From: JBFMAE01 sp040756085
GTDB taxonomy: Bacteria > Desulfobacterota > BSN033 > UBA1163
Assembly (NCBI GenBank): GCA_040756085.1
Contig: JBFMAE010000025.1
Span: forward strand, 1-6,536
Length of the DNA: 6,536 nucleotides
Reading direction: 5' to 3'
Part shown: one piece after another, positions 1 through 5,175 of the stretch
Numbering within the stretch: position 1 is the first letter of the stretch
Layout: every line of letters starts with the position of its first letter
The notes under the pieces: model-generated
Seen by the model: only the letters and a program-made list of their open reading frames with translations
Told to the model about the DNA's origin: nothing
The model's database searches: none
Made by a program: the position numbers and the translations under genes

Positions 1-1
1 A

Positions 2-187
2 GTGAGGGTGATTCCTATCTCATCGAAAGAGTTGAACCGACCGGCTATCCGACCTGCTTATTCAGTCCTGGGCACTCAGAAATTAAAACGGGAGACCGGA
101 ATGACCCTACGACCCTGGTCCGAGGCACTGAAAGATTACTTCTCTACCTACCTTCTGCTTGCCTTGTCTGCCGACAAGAGGGCGTAG
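2..187 (+). CDS. rfbD: dTDP-4-dehydrorhamnose reductase, C-terminal end (partial, 5' end outside window)
   Basis: This is the last 61 codons of a gene that begins before the window. The GTG at base 2 is read as an internal valine, not a start. The family (RmlD/RfbD) reduces dTDP-4-dehydro-L-rhamnose to dTDP-L-rhamnose with NAD(P)H in the cytoplasm, the last step of dTDP-rhamnose synthesis. Recognition rests on the C-terminal pattern: a V-x-P-I-S-S-x-E segment, then RPAIRPAYSVLGTQKL, then a Trp followed by an EALKDY helix. Family members usually stop soon after that helix. Here about 13 further residues (STYLLLALSADKRA) run into a hairpin-forming sequence, so the end of the gene may have been altered by a repeat. 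A rhamnose gene fits the nucleotide-sugar and LPS genes downstream. Only the C-terminus is visible, so the assignment is probable rather than certain. Confidence 0.72.
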   Translation: MRVIPISSKELNRPAIRPAYSVLGTQKLKRETGMTLRPWSEALKDYFSTYLLLALSADKRA

Positions 188-201
188 GCAGGAGAGACAA
201 G
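163..201. repeat. Hairpin-forming sequence at the end of rfbD
   Basis: CTTGTC (163-168) and GACAAG (173-178) form a perfect 6-bp stem around the loop TGCC. Alternatively CTTGTCT (163-169) can pair with AGACAAG (195-201), with TGCC/GGCA pairing inside. The element overlaps the last codons and stop of rfbD and is followed by a short T tract (211-216). It may be a degenerate dispersed repeat or a weak terminator separating rfbD from ugd. The T tract does not directly abut the stem, so a classic Rho-independent terminator is not clear. Confidence 0.35.
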
Positions 202-221
202 TAATCAGACTCTTTTTAAGC

Positions 222-249
222 TTGCATTTTTTCTAAACCCATTTTAAAT
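222..249 (+). promoter_or_regulatory. Possible sigma70-type promoter upstream of ugd
   Basis: TTGCAT (222-227) and TTAAAT (244-249) are separated by 16 bases and lie about 36 bases upstream of the ugd start, in the AT-rich gap after rfbD. Each hexamer is only a partial match to consensus, so this is a suggestion. It would allow ugd and the genes behind it to be transcribed independently of the rhamnose gene. Confidence 0.28.
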
Positions 250-285
250 TTCCACTAGATTCATATTGGGGGAACGGAGTTCACA

Positions 286-1584
286 ATGAACATCTGTATC
301 ATTGGTACGGGTTATGTGGGGCTGGTGACAGGAGCCTGTCTGGCAGAATTTGGGATGAATCTGATCTGCGTGGATAATGTCGATCAGAAAATTGATCTTC
401 TCCAGCAGGGAAAAATTTCCATCCATGAGCCAGGGCTTGAAGACCTGGTGAAAAAGAATATGAGGGAGGGAAGGCTCCGTTTTTCCAAGAGCATACCGGA
501 AGGAGTCACATCAAGTCTGGTGATCTTTATTGCAGTGGGAACGCCCTCCAAAGACGATGGTTCTGCTGATCTCTTGGCCGTCGAAGAAGTGGTCAAGGAG
601 ATCGCCCAATTTATGAATGGCTACAAGGTGATCGTGGTCAAATCGACCGTTCCGGTGGGGACCTGCCGGCGACTGAAACAGCTGATCAAAGAACATCAAC
701 CGCAACCCATTCCCTTCGACATCGTCTCCAATCCCGAGTTTCAGAGGGAGGGATCTGCCATTGAGGACTTCATGCGGCCAGATCGAGTAACCATTGGTGC
801 GGAGAACGAACAGGCCATCACCATCATGAAGGAGATTTACAGTGCTCTTTACCTCATCGAGGCCCCATTTGTCATCACCACTCTGGAAACCGCCGAAATG
901 ATCAAATATGCAGCGAATGCTTTTCTGGCCACCAAGGTAAGCTTCATCAACGAGATTGCCAATCTCTGTGAAATGTTTGATGCGGATGTCCATCATGTGG
1001 CCAGGGCCATGGGTTTAGATGGAAGGATCGGGAAAAAATTTCTACATCCGGGGCCGGGTTATGGAGGTTCCTGTTTTCCAAAGGACACCCGGGCCCTTTC
1101 GAGGATGGCTCGGGAAAAAGGGTATTCGTTCAAAATTCTGGATTCCGTCATCAAGGTAAATGAAGAGCAGAAACAACGGATGGTGAATAAGATCAAGAGA
1201 AAGGTGGGGGATCTTCCAGGCAAGACCATCGGTATTCTGGGCCTTTCTTTCAAACCCAATACAAACGATATCCGGGAGTCCTCATCCATTACGATCATCC
1301 AGGGGCTCCTGGCGATGGGAGCGAAGATAAAGGCTTTTGATCCAGCGGCTATCCAAGAGGCCAAAGCCATCCTTCCCGAGGTGGAGTATGGGAAGGATGC
1401 CTACGATGTGGCCAAAGGGGCAGATGCATTGGTCCTGGTGACGGAGTGGAATCAGTTCCGGCGGCTGGATCTTGATCGAATCAAGAAACTTCTGAAAAAC
1501 CCAATCTTCATCGATCTGAGAAATGTTTATGATCCGGATCAGATGAGACGGTTGGGTTTTAATTACTGCGGGGTGGGAAGATAG
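286..1584 (+). CDS. ugd: UDP-glucose 6-dehydrogenase
   Basis: The enzyme oxidises UDP-glucose twice with NAD+ to give UDP-glucuronate, a cytoplasmic precursor for acidic surface polysaccharides and modified LPS. The 432-residue product has the usual family length. Residues 3-13 hold the N-terminal Rossmann motif (IIGTGYVGL). AVGTPS lies at 83-88, KSTVPVGT at 119-126, and NPEFQREGSA at 149-158, where most members have Leu in place of the Gln. The central helix EMIKYAANAF contains K207 and N211. The catalytic cysteine is C263 in GPGYGGSCFPKD (256-267). The C-terminal UDP-binding domain starts near 305 and includes GLSFKPNTNDIRESS (319-333). CGGAG at 275-279 lies 6 bases before the ATG and fixes the start. 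The gene probably heads the run that continues 9 bases later with the LpxH-like gene. All key residues are present and there is no sign of damage. Confidence 0.96.
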   Translation: MNICIIGTGYVGLVTGACLAEFGMNLICVDNVDQKIDLLQQGKISIHEPGLEDLVKKNMREGRLRFSKSIPEGVTSSLVIFIAVGTPSKDDGSADLLAVEEVVKEIAQFMNGYKVIVVKSTVPVGTCRRLKQLIKEHQPQPIPFDIVSNPEFQREGSAIEDFMRPDRVTIGAENEQAITIMKEIYSALYLIEAPFVITTLETAEMIKYAANAFLATKVSFINEIANLCEMFDADVHHVARAMGLDGRIGKKFLHPGPGYGGSCFPKDTRALSRMAREKGYSFKILDSVIKVNEEQKQRMVNKIKRKVGDLPGKTIGILGLSFKPNTNDIRESSSITIIQGLLAMGAKIKAFDPAAIQEAKAILPEVEYGKDAYDVAKGADALVLVTEWNQFRRLDLDRIKKLLKNPIFIDLRNVYDPDQMRRLGFNYCGVGR

Positions 1585-1593
1585 GGGGTCATA

Positions 1594-2475
1594 TTGATAC
1601 ATGCCGGAAAGGACTGGATCTTCGTCTCCGATGCCCACTTCACCGGACGAGACCCTGAAGAAATAGAGCTATTTCTCAAATTCTTAGATTCGGAAAAAGA
1701 ACGGATGGCTCAGTTGGTGATCCTGGGCGACCTTTTCGAATTCTTTTTTGGTTTTAAAAATTTTTCCTCAAGAGAGAAGTCTTCTGGCTTTTCCGACTAC
1801 CTTCCCGTATTCTATAAGCTTCAAAGTCTGTGCCACGAAGGGATCCAAATTAAATATTTCGAAGGGAATCACGATTTTTTTCTCCACTCTTTCTTTGCCG
1901 AACAGTTCGGGATGGAGGTTGAGGTCTATTCGGATGAGAGTGAAGAAAGGTTGGGAGGAAAGAGAACCTACATCGCCCATGGAGATTTATCCAATCCAAA
2001 ACAGTGGGCTTATCGGGCCTTCCGAAGGATTCTTAAAAATCCATGGACTTATCGTCTCATCCATCTTACAGGTCCCCGGCTCTCTCGCAGAGTAGCCCAA
2101 AGCCTGAGTGACATGAGCTATCAAAAATATCATAACGATGGTCAACCCATTCCACCTCCTGCCTTCAAGAGCTTTGCCCATCAGAAGTTTTTAGAGGGAT
2201 TTGAGATTGTCATCCTCGGCCACTCCCATTTCCCCGAAGAGGTCGAGGAGTGGATCGACGGAAGGAAACGTATTTATTTTAATGTCGGGGACTGGATGAC
2301 TCATCGTTCCTTTTTACGATTCACCCCTCCTGAACATTTTCAATTGAGTCGATTTGTGTACCCCCCCAACCCCCCTTTAGTAAAGGGGGGCGAGGGGGGA
2401 TTAGGAGATTGTGTTATAGGTTTTGAATATGGGGAATCGGGCAGTTTTTCTCGATCGGGATGGGACCATCAATGA
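1594..2475 (+). CDS. lpxH: LpxH-like UDP-2,3-diacylglucosamine diphosphatase (calcineurin-type metallophosphoesterase)
   Basis: LpxH cleaves UDP-2,3-diacylglucosamine to lipid X and UMP at the inner face of the inner membrane, in the fourth step of lipid A synthesis. The metal-site series is complete: D13 and H15 (SDAH), D46 with E49 (GDLFE), N92-H93-D94 (GNHD), H129 (HGD), and H210 and H212 (GHSH). Escherichia coli LpxH has GNRD where this protein has GNHD, so a close LpxH2-type relative with another phosphoester substrate is possible; the LPS neighbours favour LpxH. The start is a TTG, 5 bases after AGGGGG (1583-1588); no in-frame ATG occurs before codon 38. The conserved domain ends near residue 255 (HFQLSRF). 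The last ~38 residues come from a C-rich palindrome that reads YPPNPPLVKGGEGG and then from the start of gmhB in another frame, giving a 47-bp overlap with that gene. Confidence 0.85.
   Translation: MIHAGKDWIFVSDAHFTGRDPEEIELFLKFLDSEKERMAQLVILGDLFEFFFGFKNFSSREKSSGFSDYLPVFYKLQSLCHEGIQIKYFEGNHDFFLHSFFAEQFGMEVEVYSDESEERLGGKRTYIAHGDLSNPKQWAYRAFRRILKNPWTYRLIHLTGPRLSRRVAQSLSDMSYQKYHNDGQPIPPPAFKSFAHQKFLEGFEIVILGHSHFPEEVEEWIDGRKRIYFNVGDWMTHRSFLRFTPPEHFQLSRFVYPPNPPLVKGGEGGLGDCVIGFEYGESGSFSRSGWDHQ
2362..2399. repeat. C-rich/G-rich palindromic repeat inside the 3' end of lpxH
   Basis: The arms are CCCCCC-AA-CCCCCCTTT (2362-2378) and AAAGGGGGG-CGA-GGGGGG (2382-2399), with a 3-base turn. They form a near-perfect stem with a small internal loop. 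In the lpxH frame it encodes PPNPPLVKGGEGG, a peptide signature I know from dispersed palindromes in many environmental bacteria. It lies between the end of the conserved LpxH domain and the gmhB start. It probably inserted near the original lpxH stop and extended the reading frame. As RNA it would be a very stable hairpin just before the gmhB ribosome binding site. Confidence 0.85.
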
Positions 2476-3067
2476 AGAAGTGGGGTATGTGAACCACATT
2501 GAACGGTTTATGCTTCTCCCCCGGGTGGGTCAGGCGATTAGATTATTGAATCAACACGGGTTCAAGACCGTGGTCATCACCAACCAATCCGGGGTGGCGA
2601 GGGGTTATTTCCCGGAGTCGCTTATACACCAGGTTCATCAGAAAATGCAGGATCTCTTAAAAAAGAAAGGAGCTTATCTCGATGGAATCTATTACTGCCC
2701 CCATCACCCCGATGTGGGAGACCCTCCCTATCGACAGAAGTGCCGATGTCGAAAACCAGCAACCGGATTGGTCGAGGACGCCGTAAAGGAGTTGGATCTT
2801 GACTGTTCCCAAAGTTATATGATCGGGGACCGAGGCAACGATATCGAATTTGGCCATCAGATAGGAGCAAAAGGGATCTTGGTCCTCACAGGATACGGGA
2901 AAGGGGAATGGGAATATTCCAGAGACAAGTGGAAAGTAAAACCCGATCATGTTGTTTCGGATCTGTATGAAGCCGTTCAATGGATTGTTCTTCAGGAATC
3001 GAAGAAGAACCGTTCAGAAAAAGGAGGTAAGAGATGCCGCTCAGCAAGGAACTCTTGGAAATTTTAG
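2429..3067 (+). CDS. gmhB: D-glycero-D-manno-heptose 1,7-bisphosphate 7-phosphatase
   Basis: This HAD-superfamily phosphatase removes the 7-phosphate from heptose 1,7-bisphosphate on the way to ADP-heptose for the LPS inner core, or to GDP-heptose. Motif I is FLDRDGT, with nucleophile D9 and acid/base D11. Motif II is ITNQSGVARG (50-59). The family's zinc loop is complete with C90, H92, C105 and C107 (YYCPHH to KCRCRKP). Motif IV is GDRGND (133-138). The ATG at 2429 is preferred because it places MGNRAVFLDRD as in homologues; an in-frame TTG at 2423 would add two residues. A weak site, TAGG (2417-2420), lies 8 bases upstream, and translation may be coupled to lpxH, whose frame overlaps by 47 bp. 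At 212 residues it is about 20 longer than the E. coli protein. The extra tail reads through the ribosome binding site and first codons of the next gene. Confidence 0.93.
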   Translation: MGNRAVFLDRDGTINEEVGYVNHIERFMLLPRVGQAIRLLNQHGFKTVVITNQSGVARGYFPESLIHQVHQKMQDLLKKKGAYLDGIYYCPHHPDVGDPPYRQKCRCRKPATGLVEDAVKELDLDCSQSYMIGDRGNDIEFGHQIGAKGILVLTGYGKGEWEYSRDKWKVKPDHVVSDLYEAVQWIVLQESKKNRSEKGGKRCRSARNSWKF

Positions 3068-3213
3068 CTTGCCCGAAGTGCAAAGGGGATATTTTTATGA
3101 ATCAAAAAGAGGACGGCCTGATCTGCAAAGCCTGTCACTTGGTCTATCCCATTAAAGAGGATATCCCCGTGATGCTGATCGACGAAGCCCTTCCTTATCA
3201 GGGAGAGGATTAG
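3034..3213 (+). CDS. Trm112/YcaR-family small zinc-ribbon protein
   Basis: A 59-residue protein, MPLSKELLEILACPKCKG onward, with two CxxC pairs (C13/C16 and C31/C34) that would bind one zinc, followed by the typical YPIKEDIPVML end. This is the Trm112p-like/YcaR pattern. In eukaryotes and archaea Trm112 activates methyltransferases. The bacterial short form is poorly characterised; E. coli ycaR sits between lpxK and kdsB, so an LPS-gene neighbourhood is usual for the family. A near-perfect ribosome binding site, AAGGAGGT (3021-3028), lies 5 bases before the ATG, inside the 3' end of gmhB. The two genes overlap by 34 bp in different frames, which suggests translational coupling. A hairpin repeat begins 2 bases after the stop. 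Family assignment is firm; the role here is unknown. Confidence 0.92.
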   Translation: MPLSKELLEILACPKCKGDIFMNQKEDGLICKACHLVYPIKEDIPVMLIDEALPYQGED

Positions 3214-3215
3214 AA

Positions 3216-3315
3216 CAATAATCAAATTCCAAGTACCTGCCTTCGCCGAAGCGCCTGCCCGCCGCACGAGGCTTCGGTAGGCGGGGCTATGCGCAGGCAG
3301 GGGATTTGGTTATTG
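3216..3315. repeat. Long GC-rich hairpin repeat with AATAAYC terminal arms (copy 1, 100 bp)
   Basis: The outer arms are CAATAATCAAAT (3216-3227) and ATTTGGTTATTG (3304-3315), inverted with one mismatch. Inside, CCTGCC (3236-3241) pairs with GGCAGG (3296-3301), and GCCGAAGC (3245-3252) with GCTTCGGT (3271-3278) at one mismatch. A second copy with the same outer arms but a shorter core lies at 6299-6364. The element fills most of the gap between the Trm112 gene and the acyltransferase gene and has no coding capacity. It looks like a small non-autonomous palindromic element (REP or MITE-like). It could also act as a transcription attenuator or mRNA 3' stabiliser. Confidence 0.75.
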
Positions 3316-3364
3316 GAATTTAATCTATTGCGGTAAACTTAGTCAGGGCCATGGTGAAGTTTCA

Positions 3365-4261
3365 ATGATCGCTTATATCATATACTTACTCCTAAAAGGG
3401 TTTAGTCTCTTTATCAATCTTCTTCCAGAGGGTTTTGCCCTCTGGGTGGGGAGGAAGTTGGGGAGTGTGATGTACTACCTGGATCTGGAACATCGAAAGG
3501 TAGCCCTTCAAAATCTTCAAATTGCTTTTGGTCAAGAGAAATCGGAAGAGGAGATGCGCTTCATAGCCAAAGGAAACTTCCAGAACCTGGGAATGATGGT
3601 CGTTGAATTTTTCCGGATTCCCGGGATGGATATCGAGACCTACAAGAGAAAAGTGGAAGTGGAGGGGCTCGATGAGGCATTGAAGGTTCTTGAGAAGAAT
3701 AAAGGGGCTCTTCTTCTCCTCGGACATTTTGGAAATTGGGAATTGATGGCCCTGATGTCGAAGATAATTAAGAGATCGATCCTGGTCATTGCCAAACCCA
3801 TCAAACAGAATCCATGGTTAGATCGATGGATTATAAGGATAAGAAAAGAGATAGGTCTTGAGGTCATTCCCCCTGAAAAGGCGAGTCAGAAGGTGATCCA
3901 GGCGCTTTCTCAAAATCAAGTGGTTGGAATTCTGTTTGATCAAAGGGCGAAGCGAAGCAAGGGGGTATGGGCCAACTTTTTTGGAAGGAAGGTGCCGACG
4001 ACCCCTGGTCTGGCTGTCATGGCGATAAGAAGCGGTGCTCCTGTTTTGCCTGTTTTTATGGTTCGAGAAGGATTCCAGAAACATCGTCTTGTGATCAGGG
4101 AACCTCTCGAGTTGGTTCATACCGGTGATATCAAGAAGGATGTGGAAGCGAATACCCAGCTCTTCAACGATACTCTTGAATCAATTATCCGCCAGCATCC
4201 TGATCAATGGCTCTGGATCCATCGGAGATGGGAGAGGAAGAAGAGGGTTCATAAAAGATGA
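3365..4261 (+). CDS. lpxL: Lipid A biosynthesis lauroyl/myristoyl-type acyltransferase (LpxL/HtrB family)
   Basis: The family transfers a secondary acyl chain to Kdo-lipid A (or its precursor) at the inner leaflet of the inner membrane. The 298-residue length is typical. A hydrophobic N-terminal segment (about 2-24) should act as membrane anchor. The catalytic HX4E motif is H121 to E126 in LLGHFGNWEL. DQ follows at 192-193, then the FFGRKVPTTPG block (205-215), the PVLPVF strand (226-231) and the C-terminal QWLWIHRRW (281-289). Which acyl chain is used, and whether it is LpxL- or LpxM-like, cannot be told from sequence. The ribosome binding site is weak (GTGAAG, 3354-3359). An upstream ATG at 3351 runs into a stop after five codons, so the ATG at 3365 is the start. 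The gene ends in an ATGA overlap with the next one, implying coupled translation. Confidence 0.93.
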   Translation: MIAYIIYLLLKGFSLFINLLPEGFALWVGRKLGSVMYYLDLEHRKVALQNLQIAFGQEKSEEEMRFIAKGNFQNLGMMVVEFFRIPGMDIETYKRKVEVEGLDEALKVLEKNKGALLLLGHFGNWELMALMSKIIKRSILVIAKPIKQNPWLDRWIIRIRKEIGLEVIPPEKASQKVIQALSQNQVVGILFDQRAKRSKGVWANFFGRKVPTTPGLAVMAIRSGAPVLPVFMVREGFQKHRLVIREPLELVHTGDIKKDVEANTQLFNDTLESIIRQHPDQWLWIHRRWERKKRVHKR

Positions 4262-4542
4262 AAAACCTTCCTCAGAAGAGAGAAAAGCTTTCTTTATCTG
4301 CAAAACCGAAAGCTGAACAACACACTTACCTTCGCGTCGGTGATAAGGTGTTTCATAAGAAGTTTAAATCTTGGGGAGGCGGGATTGTCATTGAGACTTG
4401 GGCCTCTGATCTTCCCGGCGGAGCGTGTTTCGTTAGAATTCTATTTCAGGATGGAAAGAGGAGAGTTTTCGATAACTGCTTCGATAGCACATGTTGCTGT
4501 TATTATACTGGAATCACCCTCCTCAACCGCATCGAATTGTGA
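4258..4542 (+). CDS. Small SH3-like protein, DUF3553-like, with a C-x4-CCC motif
   Basis: A 94-residue protein of unknown function. The first ~22 residues are basic and polar. From residue 26 the pattern VGDKVFHKKFKSWGGGIVIE, then FVRILFQDGKRRVF, then a final ITLLNRIEL resembles DUF3553 and other small beta-barrel SH3/Tudor-like modules that carry a (V/P)GD-x-V-x-H start and a W-G-x-G turn. C74 and C79-C81 form N-C-F-D-S-T-C-C-C-Y-Y, with another cysteine at 57; such a cluster could bind metal or form disulfides, but no such role is demonstrated. There is no signal peptide. The ATG overlaps the acyltransferase stop (ATGA), and GAGGG (4243-4247) lies 10 bases upstream, so it belongs to the same transcript. 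The call as a real gene rests on the coupling and domain pattern; the family assignment is tentative. Confidence 0.7.
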   Translation: MKNLPQKREKLSLSAKPKAEQHTYLRVGDKVFHKKFKSWGGGIVIETWASDLPGGACFVRILFQDGKRRVFDNCFDSTCCCYYTGITLLNRIEL

Positions 4543-4613
4543 ATTTTTCAGGTGCTCATTCTATCCACACAATCATCCATCGACTAAAATCATAGATTAT
4601 ATTTGCCACCCTT

Positions 4614-4949
4614 TTATTTCCCATCACTCAGATATTTCCCGAGGAGCTCATGGCTGTGTTCATCGTCATGACAATAAACACATAGGTTTTCCCAATTCGA
4701 ACCATCCGGGGGATTATTCAGGTGATTTCCATCTTTATGGTGAACCGTAAGGAGGTGCTTCGTTTTCTCATCAAACTCTCTACCGCATTTGGCACAGATG
4801 AGGCCATGGATCTTGAGCGAACGTTCTCTGTAATCACTTCCCCTGGAACTGGTCTTTTTTAAATCCCGGAGAATCTCATCAAGAGGTTTATCACTGACGG
4901 TCTTCTGGCTCTGTCTTCTTTTATGGATTCGGTAAACTTTTTTTCCCAT
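4614..4949 (-). CDS. HNH endonuclease-domain protein, YajD type
   Basis: A 111-residue protein with a compact HNH (beta-beta-alpha metal) nuclease module. After a basic N-terminus (1-17) comes SDYRERSLKIHG (38-49), then zinc-type CxxC at C52/C55, the catalytic pair H70-H71 in LLTVHHKDG, the NNPPDGSNWENLC stretch with N85, CVYCH with C90, C93 and H94, and H98. This closely follows the E. coli YajD pattern (TVHH, NNPxDGSNWE, CLYCHDxEHS). YajD is a predicted nuclease of unknown biological role, and relatives occur both as housekeeping genes and near mobile DNA. On the minus strand, AGGAGG (plus-strand CCTCCT at 4958-4963) lies 8 bases before the ATG and fixes the start. The gene converges on the DUF3553-like gene, 71 bp away, and diverges from the DGQHR gene. 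All expected motif residues are present, so it should be active. Confidence 0.9.
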   Translation of the reverse strand: MGKKVYRIHKRRQSQKTVSDKPLDEILRDLKKTSSRGSDYRERSLKIHGLICAKCGREFDEKTKHLLTVHHKDGNHLNNPPDGSNWENLCVYCHDDEHSHELLGKYLSDGK

Positions 4950-5081
4950 GTGGATGGCCTCCTCAAAGACTCATTACTCCTGCAAATAATTCAATCATAT
5001 TTATAATAACCCAAAATCGTTATAAAAGGGAATAAAAATCACTTGTTTAGGGTTTGAAATTTTGGTATCTATATAGCATTA

Positions 5082-5145
5082 GAATGTAGAAGGTGGAGAG
5101 TAGAGAGTAGACTTTTCTTAAAACTATTCTCCGCATTCTACATTT
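5082..5145 (+). repeat. 22-bp-arm stem-loop in the leader of the DGQHR gene
   Basis: The left arm GAATGTAGAAGGTGGAGAGTAG is at 5082-5103 and the right arm at 5124-5145, with a 20-base loop. The arms match at 18 of 22 positions as DNA. As RNA transcribed in the + direction, three of the four differences become G-U pairs, leaving one G-A mismatch. The element ends 16 bases before the GGAGG ribosome binding core (5162-5166). The TAGAA/TGTAGAA wording resembles dispersed palindromes of this kind of genome, so it may be another small repeat family. Its position also allows an effect on expression of the downstream gene. Confidence 0.7.
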
Positions 5146-5161
5146 CACGTTCTAAATTGAA

Positions 5162-5166
5162 GGAGG
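5162..5166 (+). promoter_or_regulatory. Ribosome binding site that decides the DGQHR start
   Basis: GGAGG within AAGGAGGTGG (5160-5169) is a strong Shine-Dalgarno sequence. Spacing to the ATG at 5176 is 9 bases, against 3 bases to the TTG at 5170, so translation should begin at the ATG. Confidence 0.8.
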
Positions 5167-5175
5167 TGGTTGTTC

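Larger units (their letters stand above)
4950..5175. promoter_or_regulatory. AT-rich divergent intergenic region between the HNH and DGQHR genes
   Basis: This 226-bp gap must hold the promoters for both genes, since they point away from each other. A weak + strand candidate is TTGTTT (5043-5048) with TATCTA (5066-5071), spaced 17. An imperfect inverted repeat, TATAATAAC (5002-5010) and GTTATAAAA (5019-5027), matches at 7 of 9 positions around an 8-base centre and could be an operator or part of the minus-strand promoter. Base content is clearly more AT-rich than in the flanking genes. The hexamer assignments are weak; that the region is regulatory is a sound inference from gene orientation. 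Confidence 0.5.

Noticed and set aside
1..204. Alternative open frame 1 across the left end, ending in TAA at 202-204
   Set aside because: It is open but resembles no family I know, whereas frame 2 shows the RmlD C-terminal pattern.
511..996. 161-codon minus-strand open frame inside ugd
   Set aside because: It lies antisense to a fully conserved enzyme and has no recognisable domain or ribosome binding site; it is a shadow.
1748..2095. 115-codon + strand frame within the LpxH-like gene
   Set aside because: It overlaps all the central metal-binding motifs of the real frame and has no family pattern.
3216..3315. Rho-independent terminator after the Trm112 gene
   Set aside because: The stem is strong but no T tract follows it, and the shared outer arms with 6299-6364 point to a repeat element instead.
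4340..4750. 136-codon + strand frame spanning the end of the DUF3553-like gene and the HNH gene
   Set aside because: It crosses two better-supported genes in other frames and its later part is antisense to the conserved HNH motifs.
5082..5145. CRISPR-like or tandem repeat based on recurring GTAGA/GAGTAG words
   Set aside because: There is one inverted pair and no regular spacing or unique spacers; it is a stem-loop.
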